The translations under genes were made by a program, and so were the position numbers. Below the pieces are notes generated by a model. It saw only the letters and a list, made by a program, of their open reading frames with translations, was not told where the DNA came from and made no database searches. Shown here piece by piece: positions 48,196 through 54,603 of a stretch of DNA of 64,000 nt. Numbering within the stretch: the stretch's first letter is position 1; each line of letters starts with the position of its first letter. The stretch covers positions 124,001 through 188,000 of the forward strand of contig NZ_LT629777.1 in NCBI RefSeq assembly GCF_900105475.1, written 5' to 3'. The stretch is from Pseudomonas asplenii. GTDB taxonomy: Bacteria > Pseudomonadota > Gammaproteobacteria > Pseudomonadales > Pseudomonadaceae.

Positions 48196-49330
48196 ACAGA
48201 GCTTGCCCGTCTCGGCCTTGCCGCCGTTGCAGATCCTCCAGGCCCACGCCGACGGCCAGGTGGATGTCAACGGCACCGTGACCTTCCGGGTCAATGCCTG
48301 GCCGTTCTATCGCCAGGGTGATCGGGTATGGTTGGCGCTGGAAAGCGATAGTCCGGGCGTCAATAGATTGCCGATCTGGACCGCATCGTCAATCAGCGCC
48401 GGGGAATTCAACCAGGGCTACCTGCAACGGGTGATCACCAACACATCGGCTCATGCCGAATGGCTACGAGCCCTGGCACACGGCAGCACCCTGCGCGTGA
48501 TCTTCAAGGTAGCGTTCGGTGGCAGTAGCAACGAGGCTGAGGCCCTGGTGTTCCCGACGAAGACCTATACCGTGAGTAACGTGGTCGAGGTGCCGACCAT
48601 CACCTCCATCAGGGACGCCACCGGCAAAGAGATCGCCAACACCACTGCCGTGATCACGACAACAGTGACGCTCACAGGCACAGCGGCCAAGGGAGAACAG
48701 GTGGAGATTCGTGACGGCAACAACGTCATGCGCACGGTCACTGCCAATTCCAGCAGCGGGGTCTGGACCACCCCCGCCCTGGCGGTGACAAGCAAGGGCT
48801 ACAGCATCGTCGCGCGTGGCCTCTATGGCAGCAATCCGGAGTCGTCCCCAGCGCGTACCTTTACCGTTATCCAAATCTACTATGAAGACTTCGAAACAGA
48901 ACCCGAGCGGCTGATCACGGCCGGGCAGAGCATCGACACCTCATTGATGGTGATTCTCTTACTGCCTGGATCAATAGGGGAGGCTGGGATAATAGATTAT
49001 GAAGGCAGTCACGCTCCTGCTGATATGCAATCTGGACACTCGATTATCGTGAGCCGAGGAAACACAGGCGTACAACGCATGCGCCTGACGTTCAAACGGC
49101 CATACGTGAGAGTCAGATTTGCCCTGACGTACCTCAATCGTCCTGTGCAGGTTTTTTTCTATAACTCTGCTGGGGCACTCCTGGACGAGCGTACCTATGA
49201 AGGAGGGGGGCATGACCTTCGCCACTACTGGGTTGACTACGCTACGTCGATCAATGACCCCATTGCGTTCATGGAAGTGACAAGTGACCGCGACGGGATC
49301 TCCTTGGACTTCTTTACCCTGTGGGGCTGA
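45923..49330 (+). CDS. Giant Ig-module protein, paralogue 1 (1135 aa)
   Basis: No signal peptide, no RTX repeats and no membrane segment. It starts MNEDPSLPASSVIDPLL, then an N-terminal domain (to about 160) and about seven Ig-like modules with the core V-x-V-x-x-Y/P..GD-x-V-x-x-x-W-x-G (for example AVTVRVRYDGMSNTDNIQVYWKG) and one D-x-C-G-N loop (VIDQCGNYSVKW). Near 900-980 a more typical bacterial Ig repeat follows (TVTLTGTAAKGEQVEIRDG), then a C-terminal domain of about 145 residues (YYEDFETEPER...DGISLDFFTLWG) unlike paralogue 2. ATG 45923 with AAAGG upstream is shared with paralogue 2. The last 400 bases are AT-richer. Probably a surface, tip-bearing or structural protein; that is inference. 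Confidence 0.78.
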   Translation: MNEDPSLPASSVIDPLLAPGPPDHSFEREPKPERRDFEDLFIEVYGQRKVIGADIGVNKGAFDTYYPEGLLCYLNPYFEQEEGDFVQLFCGNIDDPVAFTSVTAAQAEKGEKIPLFIPYARLPDGLIQPLFFRLSRFSGGNDEETEHQSLLVDTVPPAGPHDPIPSTPWHEELAPPLPPQFVIDYGVDKGTAEQGVPVTIAPYPLDESAPHSWRMAEFDKVRLFIGGVLVTPVHSVTWDEANNRRELTITIYYETWLKVGDGQKVLEYEVIDQCGNYSVKWSPQTVLRVDIGNDARPRLPYAYIEESAEFGAEFDTVDYDLIGEDDDATLVITTIRQGYLMGDSVHVVLEGRTAQGAIIRETIDYPLQDADTRRNIELPLRNEILRELVGGTAVLSYQRIRPGTEPQPSEVTRLVIVGSFLSRLAKPLVLESIGDFLDPTSLLATVEISPYTAQQASDRVDLYLLGTRANSEREFWHFFKMAGSTDDPVTFRLKHDLDIDIAGLNGGKLEVHYVVTNAEGERESLHTPLNVGEATATLPLPRVPEAPDGVLDPEAETDGATVVVPRAANLEEGDLVSVYWQGSKPGGSFIHRQFEVTSAWLNSDIPFPIRQQYVEANKDGSVKVFYIVERGREPVRYSHVLPITVGAALQLKEPEVLETTEPGGNQLNPIHAETAVTVRVRYDGMSNTDNIQVYWKGVAGIGSPVVPPQAGNAAQGYVDFTLSGAIAVGPNIGKTVEVSYEVTRAGATKPSSTLNLTVQSLPVSALPPLQILQAHADGQVDVNGTVTFRVNAWPFYRQGDRVWLALESDSPGVNRLPIWTASSISAGEFNQGYLQRVITNTSAHAEWLRALAHGSTLRVIFKVAFGGSSNEAEALVFPTKTYTVSNVVEVPTITSIRDATGKEIANTTAVITTTVTLTGTAAKGEQVEIRDGNNVMRTVTANSSSGVWTTPALAVTSKGYSIVARGLYGSNPESSPARTFTVIQIYYEDFETEPERLITAGQSIDTSLMVILLLPGSIGEAGIIDYEGSHAPADMQSGHSIIVSRGNTGVQRMRLTFKRPYVRVRFALTYLNRPVQVFFYNSAGALLDERTYEGGGHDLRHYWVDYATSINDPIAFMEVTSDRDGISLDFFTLWG

Positions 49331-49370
49331 GCGCAACGAACCTGTCGGATATACCACACCAGCCAAAACA

Positions 49371-49398
49371 AAAAGAGGAAGCCAAGGCTTCCTCTTTT
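49371..49398. terminator. Bidirectional terminator after paralogue 1
   Basis: AAAAGAGGAAGCC-AA-GGCTTCCTCTTTT. The same hairpin recurs at 54559-54586 after paralogue 2. Confidence 0.93.
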
Positions 49399-49415
49399 CG
49401 TATTACACAACTCGC

Positions 49416-49510
49416 TTACCAGCTATAGCGGAACCCGAATTGGCATCCTTGGGCTGGTCGATCCTCTCAAACCGATCAAGACCTTTGGCCGTCACGAAGA
49501 AGTTGAATGG
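49416..49510 (-). pseudogene. Decayed 3' end of an autotransporter gene
   Basis: The minus strand reads LDRFERIDQP, then, after a one-base shift, GCQFGFRYSW and TAA. This matches the end of the intact autotransporter (KGEKVDQPWGANVGIRYSW, stop at 54604) in sequence and in its place just past the same terminator. The rest of the gene is missing: a small unrelated gene begins at 49528. It is the scar of the event that duplicated the paralogue together with its convergent neighbour. Confidence 0.72.
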
Positions 49511-49527
49511 CTGTCTATACTGTTTTT

Positions 49528-49821
49528 TCAGGCCATACCAGCAGATAAGCTCCCCTGCCGATCAGCCTCCAACGCCCTCACCTCGATCACCTTCCAGATA
49601 TCATAACCATCACGCAACAACAGCGCCGCGCCCTGGATGAGGTGGGCCAGGTCTTCGTCATCAATCTTGCCCAGGTTCATGCAGGACAAGCTGTCGATAA
49701 TGTCCTTGCCGGCCCGCAGTCTTTCACTGCCGTAGGCATGCAGATCCAGCACTGAAGCACGGGAGTTGATCAGCAGAATGTGGTGATGGGTGCAGGTGGG
49801 GGTAAGCGGCTGGTAGATCAT
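49528..49821 (-). CDS. Small protein of unknown function (97 aa)
   Basis: A 97-aa soluble protein (MIYQPLTPTCTHHHILL... IDSLSCMNLGKIDDEDLAHLIQGAALLLRDGYDIWKVIEVRALEAD), mostly helical by eye, reminiscent of small DUF3077-like proteins scattered in Pseudomonas accessory regions; no function known. GGAG is 6 bases before ATG 49821, which decides the start over the longer open frame. It lies between the autotransporter scar and vapBC. Confidence 0.65.
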   Translation of the reverse strand: MIYQPLTPTCTHHHILLINSRASVLDLHAYGSERLRAGKDIIDSLSCMNLGKIDDEDLAHLIQGAALLLRDGYDIWKVIEVRALEADRQGSLSAGMA

Positions 49822-49833
49822 GTGAAACTCCAT

Positions 49834-50220
49834 TGAGGTCAGGAGCTGCCACATTTTGCGACCAAGCAAAGGGGGTGGCAGCTGTACGCAGGTTGGTCGA
49901 CCGGGCCTCAATGACTCCCAGCACACCCGAAGGTGTCCCGCGCACAGCCGCCATGACACGAAGTCGGGACGAAAAAAAACGCCCGCATTCGGATGGTGGC
50001 GCTTGTGCGCATTGAGGTCATCGGGCGACCAAGCCCGGTCGTTGAGTTGGCAACGACGATTAATGATAGTCATGAGAGCGGTGGCAACGCAACAGACAAG
50101 CCCCCGTCGAACTGAGGGTTTTGGTGAGGTATGGGTTTAACGTCCACCGCTATAGAGCTATGCGATAGAGCATGGCCTTGGTATGATTTCCAAGGGCTAT
50201 CCATTCAAGAGAGGTTCCCC
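49834..50220. other. Intergenic stretch before vapBC
   Basis: These 387 bases hold no gene I can support. An extended -10-like TGGTATGAT (50179-50187) lies 34 bases before the vapB start and is a likely vapBC promoter; the repeated CTATAGAGC/GATAGAGC stretch just upstream (50151-50171) may be an operator. Confidence 0.5.
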
Positions 50221-50460
50221 ATGTCCCACGGCACTGTCTTCATCAACAACCGCACGCAAAACATTCGCATCCCTGCGGATATGCGCTTTCCGGCTGACGT
50301 CAAATTGGTCACCGTCCGCGCCGTGGGACGCGAGCGAATCATCTCGCCGATTGAAAATACCTGGGACAGTTTTTTCCTCGCCGAAGAGTCGGTATCAGAC
50401 GACTTCATGACCGAACGAGCCGAACAGGCGCAGAAAGAAAGAGAGTCGTTTGATGATTAA
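50221..50460 (+). CDS. vapB: VapB-type antitoxin (AbrB/SpoVT fold)
   Basis: A 79-aa antitoxin. The N-terminal half (GTVFINNRTQNIRIPADMRFPADVKLVTVRAVGRERIISP) is a swapped-hairpin AbrB-type DNA-binding domain of the VagC/VapB class; the acidic C-terminal tail (DDFMTERAEQAQKERESFDD) would wrap the toxin. It represses its own promoter and neutralises VapC. ATG 50221 has GAGAGG upstream; its stop overlaps the toxin start by 8 bases. Confidence 0.9.
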   Translation: MSHGTVFINNRTQNIRIPADMRFPADVKLVTVRAVGRERIISPIENTWDSFFLAEESVSDDFMTERAEQAQKERESFDD

Positions 50461-50857
50461 ATACATGCTTGATACGAACATTGTCATTTACGTCATCAAG
50501 CGCCGCCCCCTCGAAGTGCTGGACAAGTTCAATGCCAATGCCGGGCGCATGGCTATCTCGTCCATCACGCTGGCAGAGCTCATGCACGGAGCCGAAAAAA
50601 GTCAGCTCGTCGAAAGAAACACCCGTGCCGTCGAAGACTTCATTTCCAGGCTCGATGTTTTGCACTACGACGAAAAAGCCGCCTATCACTACGGTTCTAT
50701 CCGTTCAGACCTGGAAAAGAAAGGCATCCCCATCGGCGTCAATGACCTGCACATTGCCGGACATGCGAGAAGCTCGGGCCTGGTGGTGGTCACCAACAAT
50801 GAAGGTGAATTCAAGCGCGTCGATGGCCTGATTGTCGAAAACTGGATCGCAGGTTAG
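50453..50857 (+). CDS. vapC: VapC-type PIN-domain ribonuclease toxin
   Basis: A 134-aa PIN-domain endoribonuclease. The acidic metal-binding residues are in place: D7 (YMLDTNI), E42 (LAELMHG), D98 (GVNDLHIAGHA) and N116/E117 (VVTNNEGEF). VapC toxins of this VagD-like type cut initiator tRNA. ATG 50453 overlaps vapB (ATGATTAA). The pair sits inside the island between the two duplicated giant genes and may help keep the duplication. Confidence 0.92.
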   Translation: MIKYMLDTNIVIYVIKRRPLEVLDKFNANAGRMAISSITLAELMHGAEKSQLVERNTRAVEDFISRLDVLHYDEKAAYHYGSIRSDLEKKGIPIGVNDLHIAGHARSSGLVVVTNNEGEFKRVDGLIVENWIAG

Positions 50858-50900
50858 CGATAACGCCGGATACCGCCGCGCAATCAACGCGACGAATGTT

Positions 50901-53297
50901 CTCAACCACTCGTCGCCACTGTCATTTCTGACAGCTAGTCAGCACCTCCCTCCCGGCGTTGAATACATCTTCAGGACCTGGCGGTCGGGCATTCGGGTCA
51001 CCTCTTTGAGTACTCCAAAGGTGCCTCGTCATGAACGAAGATCCTTCCCTGCCCGCGTCCTCCGTTATCGACCCGCTGCTCGTACCTGGCCCCCCCGACC
51101 ACAGTTTCGAGCGGGAACCCAAACCCGAACGCCGTGACTTCGAAGACCTGTTCATCGAAGTCTATGGCCAGCGCAAGGTGATCGGCGCCGATATCGGCGT
51201 CAACAAGGGCGCCTTCGATACCTATTACCCCGAAGGATTGCTCTGTTACCTGAACCCCTACTACAGGCAGGAAGAAGGCGATTTCGTCCAGCTGTTCTGT
51301 GGCAACGTCGACGACCCCGTCGCCTTTACCTCGGTGACTGCGGCCCAGGAAGAAAAAGGCGAGAAGATCCCGCTGTTCATTCCCTACGCCCGACTGCCCG
51401 ACGGTCTGATCCAGCCGCTGTTTTTTCGCCTCAGCCGCTTCAGCGGTGGTAACGACGAAGAGACCGAGCACCAGAGCCTGCTGGTCGACACGGTTCCACC
51501 TGCCGGCCCTCATGACCCGATCCCCAGCACGCCCTGGCATGAAGAGCTGGCCCCGCCGCTGCCACCCCAGTTCGTCATCGACTACGGGGTCGACAAGGGC
51601 ACCGCCGAGCAAGGCGTGCCCATCACCATTGCCCCGTATCCGCTGGATGAGTCCGCACCGGCCAGTTGGAAAATGGCCGAATTCGACAAGGTTCGCCTGT
51701 TTATCGGCGGCGTCCTGGTCACACCTGTGCACAGCGTCACCTGGGATGAGGCCAACAACCGGCGGGAACTGGCCCTGACCATCTACTACGAAACCTGGCT
51801 CAAGGTCGGCGACGGCCAGAAGGTGCTCGAATACGAAGTCATCGACCAGTGCGGCAACTACTCGGTGAAGTGGTCGCCACAGGTGGTGCTACGGGTCGAT
51901 ATCGGCAACGACGCTCGGCCTCGTCTGCCCTATGCCTATATCGACGAGTCGGACCTGGGCGAGGAATTCGATACCCTCGACTACGACTTACTCGGCGAGG
52001 ACAACGACGCCACCCTGGTGATCACCCAGGTGCGCCAGGGTTACGTAATCGGCGATGCACTACGCATTACCCTCGAAGGTCGCACCGTGGACGGAGCCAT
52101 CGTGCGCGAGGTGATCGACTACGACATTCCCGACGATCAGATCGGCCGTAACACCCGCCTGCCCCTGCGCAACGAGGTGGTCCGGGAACTGGTCGGCGGC
52201 ACGGCGGTGCTCAGCTATCAACGGATTCGTGCCGGAGCCGAACCACAACCTTCCGAGTTGACACGTCTCGTCATTGTCGGCAGCTTCCTCAGTCGTCTGG
52301 CCAAGCCGGTAGTGCTCGAAGCTATCGGCGACTTCCTTGACCCCACCTCGTTGCTGGTCACCGTGGAAATCAGCCCCTACACCGGCCAGCAAGCCAGCGA
52401 CCGTGTCGACCTGTACTTGTTGGGGACCCGTGCCAACGGTGAGCGGGAATTCTGGCATTTCTTCAAGATGGCTGGCAGCACCGATGCGCCGGTGCTCTTC
52501 CATTTGCAGCATGATCTGGACATCGATATTGCCGGGCTCAACGGCGGCAGGCTGGAGGTGCACTATGTGATCACCAATGCCGAAGGTGAACGTGAATCCC
52601 TGCACACCTTGCTCAATGTCGGCGAAGCCACCGCCACCCTGCCCCCACCGAATGTCCCCGAAGCTCCGGACGGGGTGTTGGACCCCGAGGCCTCGACCCG
52701 CGGAGCCAACGTGGTGGTGCCACGCGCCGCCAACCTGGAGGAAGGCGATCTGGTCAGCGTCTACTGGCAAGGCAGCAAGCCCGGCGGCAACTTTTCCTAC
52801 CGCAAGTTCGAAGTGACCAGCGCCTGGCTCAACAGCGATATTCCGTTCCCGATCGGGCAGCAGTATGTCGAGGCCAACAAGGGCGGATCGGTGAAGGCGT
52901 TCTACATCGTCGAGCGCGGGCGTGAGCCGGTGCGTTACTCCCATGTGCTCCCGATCACCATCGGTGCCGCTCTGCAGTTGAAAGAACCCGAAGTATTGGA
53001 AACCACTGAGCCGGGCGGTAATCAGCTCAATCCGATCCATGCCGAGACCGCCGTCACCGTGCGCGTGCGCTACGACGGCATGAGCAATACCGACAATATC
53101 CAGGTTTACTGGAAAGGCGTAGCAGGGATCGGCAGTCCGGTCGTGGCGCCAAAACCGGGGAATGCCGCCCAGGGTTATGTTGATTTCACCCTCTCGGGTG
53201 CCACGGCTGTGGGGCCCAATATCGGCAAGGTGGTGGAGGTCAGCTATGAGGTGACCCGTGCCGGGGCGACCCAGCCCTCGCCGCTACTGAACCTCAG
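50901..53297 (+). repeat. Tandem duplication, copy 2
   Basis: Second copy of the segment described at 45793-48195, beginning CTCAACCACTCGTCGCCACT and ending near the codons for VTRAGAT, after which the two genes lose all clear similarity. Confidence 0.9.
50919..50934 (+). promoter_or_regulatory. Island dyad 4, upstream of the 1164-aa gene
   Basis: CTGTCATTTCTGACAG, perfect arms, ending 96 bases before ATG 51031, the same spacing as in the duplicate copy. It lies 62 bases after the vapC stop. Confidence 0.82.
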
Positions 53298-54525
53298 CGT
53301 GCTGGAGATTCCACAGGCCAACCTGCAGAGGCCCAAATTCTACGCGGATAACGTCGAAGTGACTGGCGATACGCTTGATGTCCGCAAGGCCATAAAAGTG
53401 CGCGTGCTCTCCTGGCCATTGATCGCCGCAGGGCAGAAAGTCTGGTTGAGACTGGAGGGACGGAACGCCAGCGGCGCAGAGCACAACTATCCCCTATGGG
53501 AAGCCACCACGGTTTCGGCGACGTGGGTCAGCACCGGGTATGCGGAAATATCGGTACCGGCCAGTTACCTGATTGAGCTGGGCGATGGCAGCTCGCTGTC
53601 GGCAACGTTCAAGGTAACGTTTGACCACAGCAGCGTCGAGGCCAATGCCCAGGTATTTCCGACACTCGGATTGAGGGTGAAAAACAACCCTCGAATCCTG
53701 AAGGCACCGGTCATGCGGCAAGCGGACTCGCTCAATGACACCCTCAACCTGATAAAACCCCTCACCACCGTCCATATCGAAGTAGATTATGAGGGCATGC
53801 AAATTGGGGATCAGATCACAATGGTCTGGGAAGGTACCGCTGGACCAGGCTCCACATCACAGACCCAAACGGTCACGGCACTAGGGCTCCAGACATTTCC
53901 TGTGACCTATATAGTTTTTAACCCTAACTGGAATCGAACGGTAAGGATCTACTACCGCGTACTCCCCAAGGGGGCAACCGAGGAGATGGATCCATCGCCC
54001 ACTCTGAGCATTGCCATTAGTAACATCCAACCGACCGGTCGTCCCATTTACCTGGAGGGTACAACACACCATACCTATCGATTAACGGCTTCGTACTCGA
54101 TCATTATGGTAGACCCCAACACTCCAGATTATACCGTACTGCTGACCACAAACGGGAATACCGCGGATAGAGTCACGAAAATGCGTGAAGCCGACTCAAA
54201 AGCGATGCACTACTATTATATCAATCGAATCGGAAGCGAGCCGGCCCCTTCATCAAATTTAAACCCCACCAACGTACCTGGAATCTGGTACCGATACGTT
54301 ATTAGTGGTAATCCGGGACAGATTACAGGACCAAGGCTTTTGGGAGCAGGTGCTACTTTCGGCAATAATCTGAACTCTACTGCAAAATTGGAATTTTTAA
54401 AAATAGGCACTGTGACCACAGGCACAATTGCTGCAGGAACCCTACTGCAGGGTTATTTTGGTTTTGACGGCTTTTTGTATACGAGCTTCGTATTAACCCA
54501 CAGCATTGTCTTCACTGTAAAATGA
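51031..54525 (+). CDS. Giant Ig-module protein, paralogue 2, with fimbrial-adhesin-like tip (1164 aa)
   Basis: The first 755 or so residues are nearly those of paralogue 1 (same start, N-terminal domain and six modules), except for a diverged patch at about 305-400. Two further modules differ in sequence (AIKVRVLSWPLIAAGQKVWLRLEG; TVHIEVDYEGMQIGDQITMVWEG). The last 165 residues are AT-rich DNA and encode a different tip: GIWYRYVISGNPG, LEFLKIGTVTTGTIAAGTLL, then alternating strands ending SIVFTVK. The K-x-G-x-V/I-x-x-G-T pattern before terminal strands resembles the pilin domain of fimbrial tip adhesins. No signal peptide or membrane segment. The resemblance is by eye. Confidence 0.76.
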   Translation: MNEDPSLPASSVIDPLLVPGPPDHSFEREPKPERRDFEDLFIEVYGQRKVIGADIGVNKGAFDTYYPEGLLCYLNPYYRQEEGDFVQLFCGNVDDPVAFTSVTAAQEEKGEKIPLFIPYARLPDGLIQPLFFRLSRFSGGNDEETEHQSLLVDTVPPAGPHDPIPSTPWHEELAPPLPPQFVIDYGVDKGTAEQGVPITIAPYPLDESAPASWKMAEFDKVRLFIGGVLVTPVHSVTWDEANNRRELALTIYYETWLKVGDGQKVLEYEVIDQCGNYSVKWSPQVVLRVDIGNDARPRLPYAYIDESDLGEEFDTLDYDLLGEDNDATLVITQVRQGYVIGDALRITLEGRTVDGAIVREVIDYDIPDDQIGRNTRLPLRNEVVRELVGGTAVLSYQRIRAGAEPQPSELTRLVIVGSFLSRLAKPVVLEAIGDFLDPTSLLVTVEISPYTGQQASDRVDLYLLGTRANGEREFWHFFKMAGSTDAPVLFHLQHDLDIDIAGLNGGRLEVHYVITNAEGERESLHTLLNVGEATATLPPPNVPEAPDGVLDPEASTRGANVVVPRAANLEEGDLVSVYWQGSKPGGNFSYRKFEVTSAWLNSDIPFPIGQQYVEANKGGSVKAFYIVERGREPVRYSHVLPITIGAALQLKEPEVLETTEPGGNQLNPIHAETAVTVRVRYDGMSNTDNIQVYWKGVAGIGSPVVAPKPGNAAQGYVDFTLSGATAVGPNIGKVVEVSYEVTRAGATQPSPLLNLSVLEIPQANLQRPKFYADNVEVTGDTLDVRKAIKVRVLSWPLIAAGQKVWLRLEGRNASGAEHNYPLWEATTVSATWVSTGYAEISVPASYLIELGDGSSLSATFKVTFDHSSVEANAQVFPTLGLRVKNNPRILKAPVMRQADSLNDTLNLIKPLTTVHIEVDYEGMQIGDQITMVWEGTAGPGSTSQTQTVTALGLQTFPVTYIVFNPNWNRTVRIYYRVLPKGATEEMDPSPTLSIAISNIQPTGRPIYLEGTTHHTYRLTASYSIIMVDPNTPDYTVLLTTNGNTADRVTKMREADSKAMHYYYINRIGSEPAPSSNLNPTNVPGIWYRYVISGNPGQITGPRLLGAGATFGNNLNSTAKLEFLKIGTVTTGTIAAGTLLQGYFGFDGFLYTSFVLTHSIVFTVK

Positions 54526-54558
54526 CCTCCCATTATTCATGACAAAACAAAGCAAACC

Positions 54559-54586
54559 AAAAGAGGAAGCCAAGGCTTCCTCTTTT
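54559..54586. terminator. Bidirectional terminator between paralogue 2 and the autotransporter
   Basis: AAAAGAGGAAGCC-AA-GGCTTCCTCTTTT, identical to 49371-49398. Confidence 0.93.
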
Positions 54587-54603
54587 CGTATGACACAACC
54601 TAC

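Noticed and set aside
49528..50073. Long form (181 aa) of the small island protein
   Set aside because: The extra N-terminal 84 residues have no protein-like character; a ribosome site fits the start at 49821.
45923..54525. CRISPR array or short tandem repeat reading of the repetitive region
   Set aside because: The repetition is at protein-module and whole-gene level; there are no regularly spaced identical short repeats.
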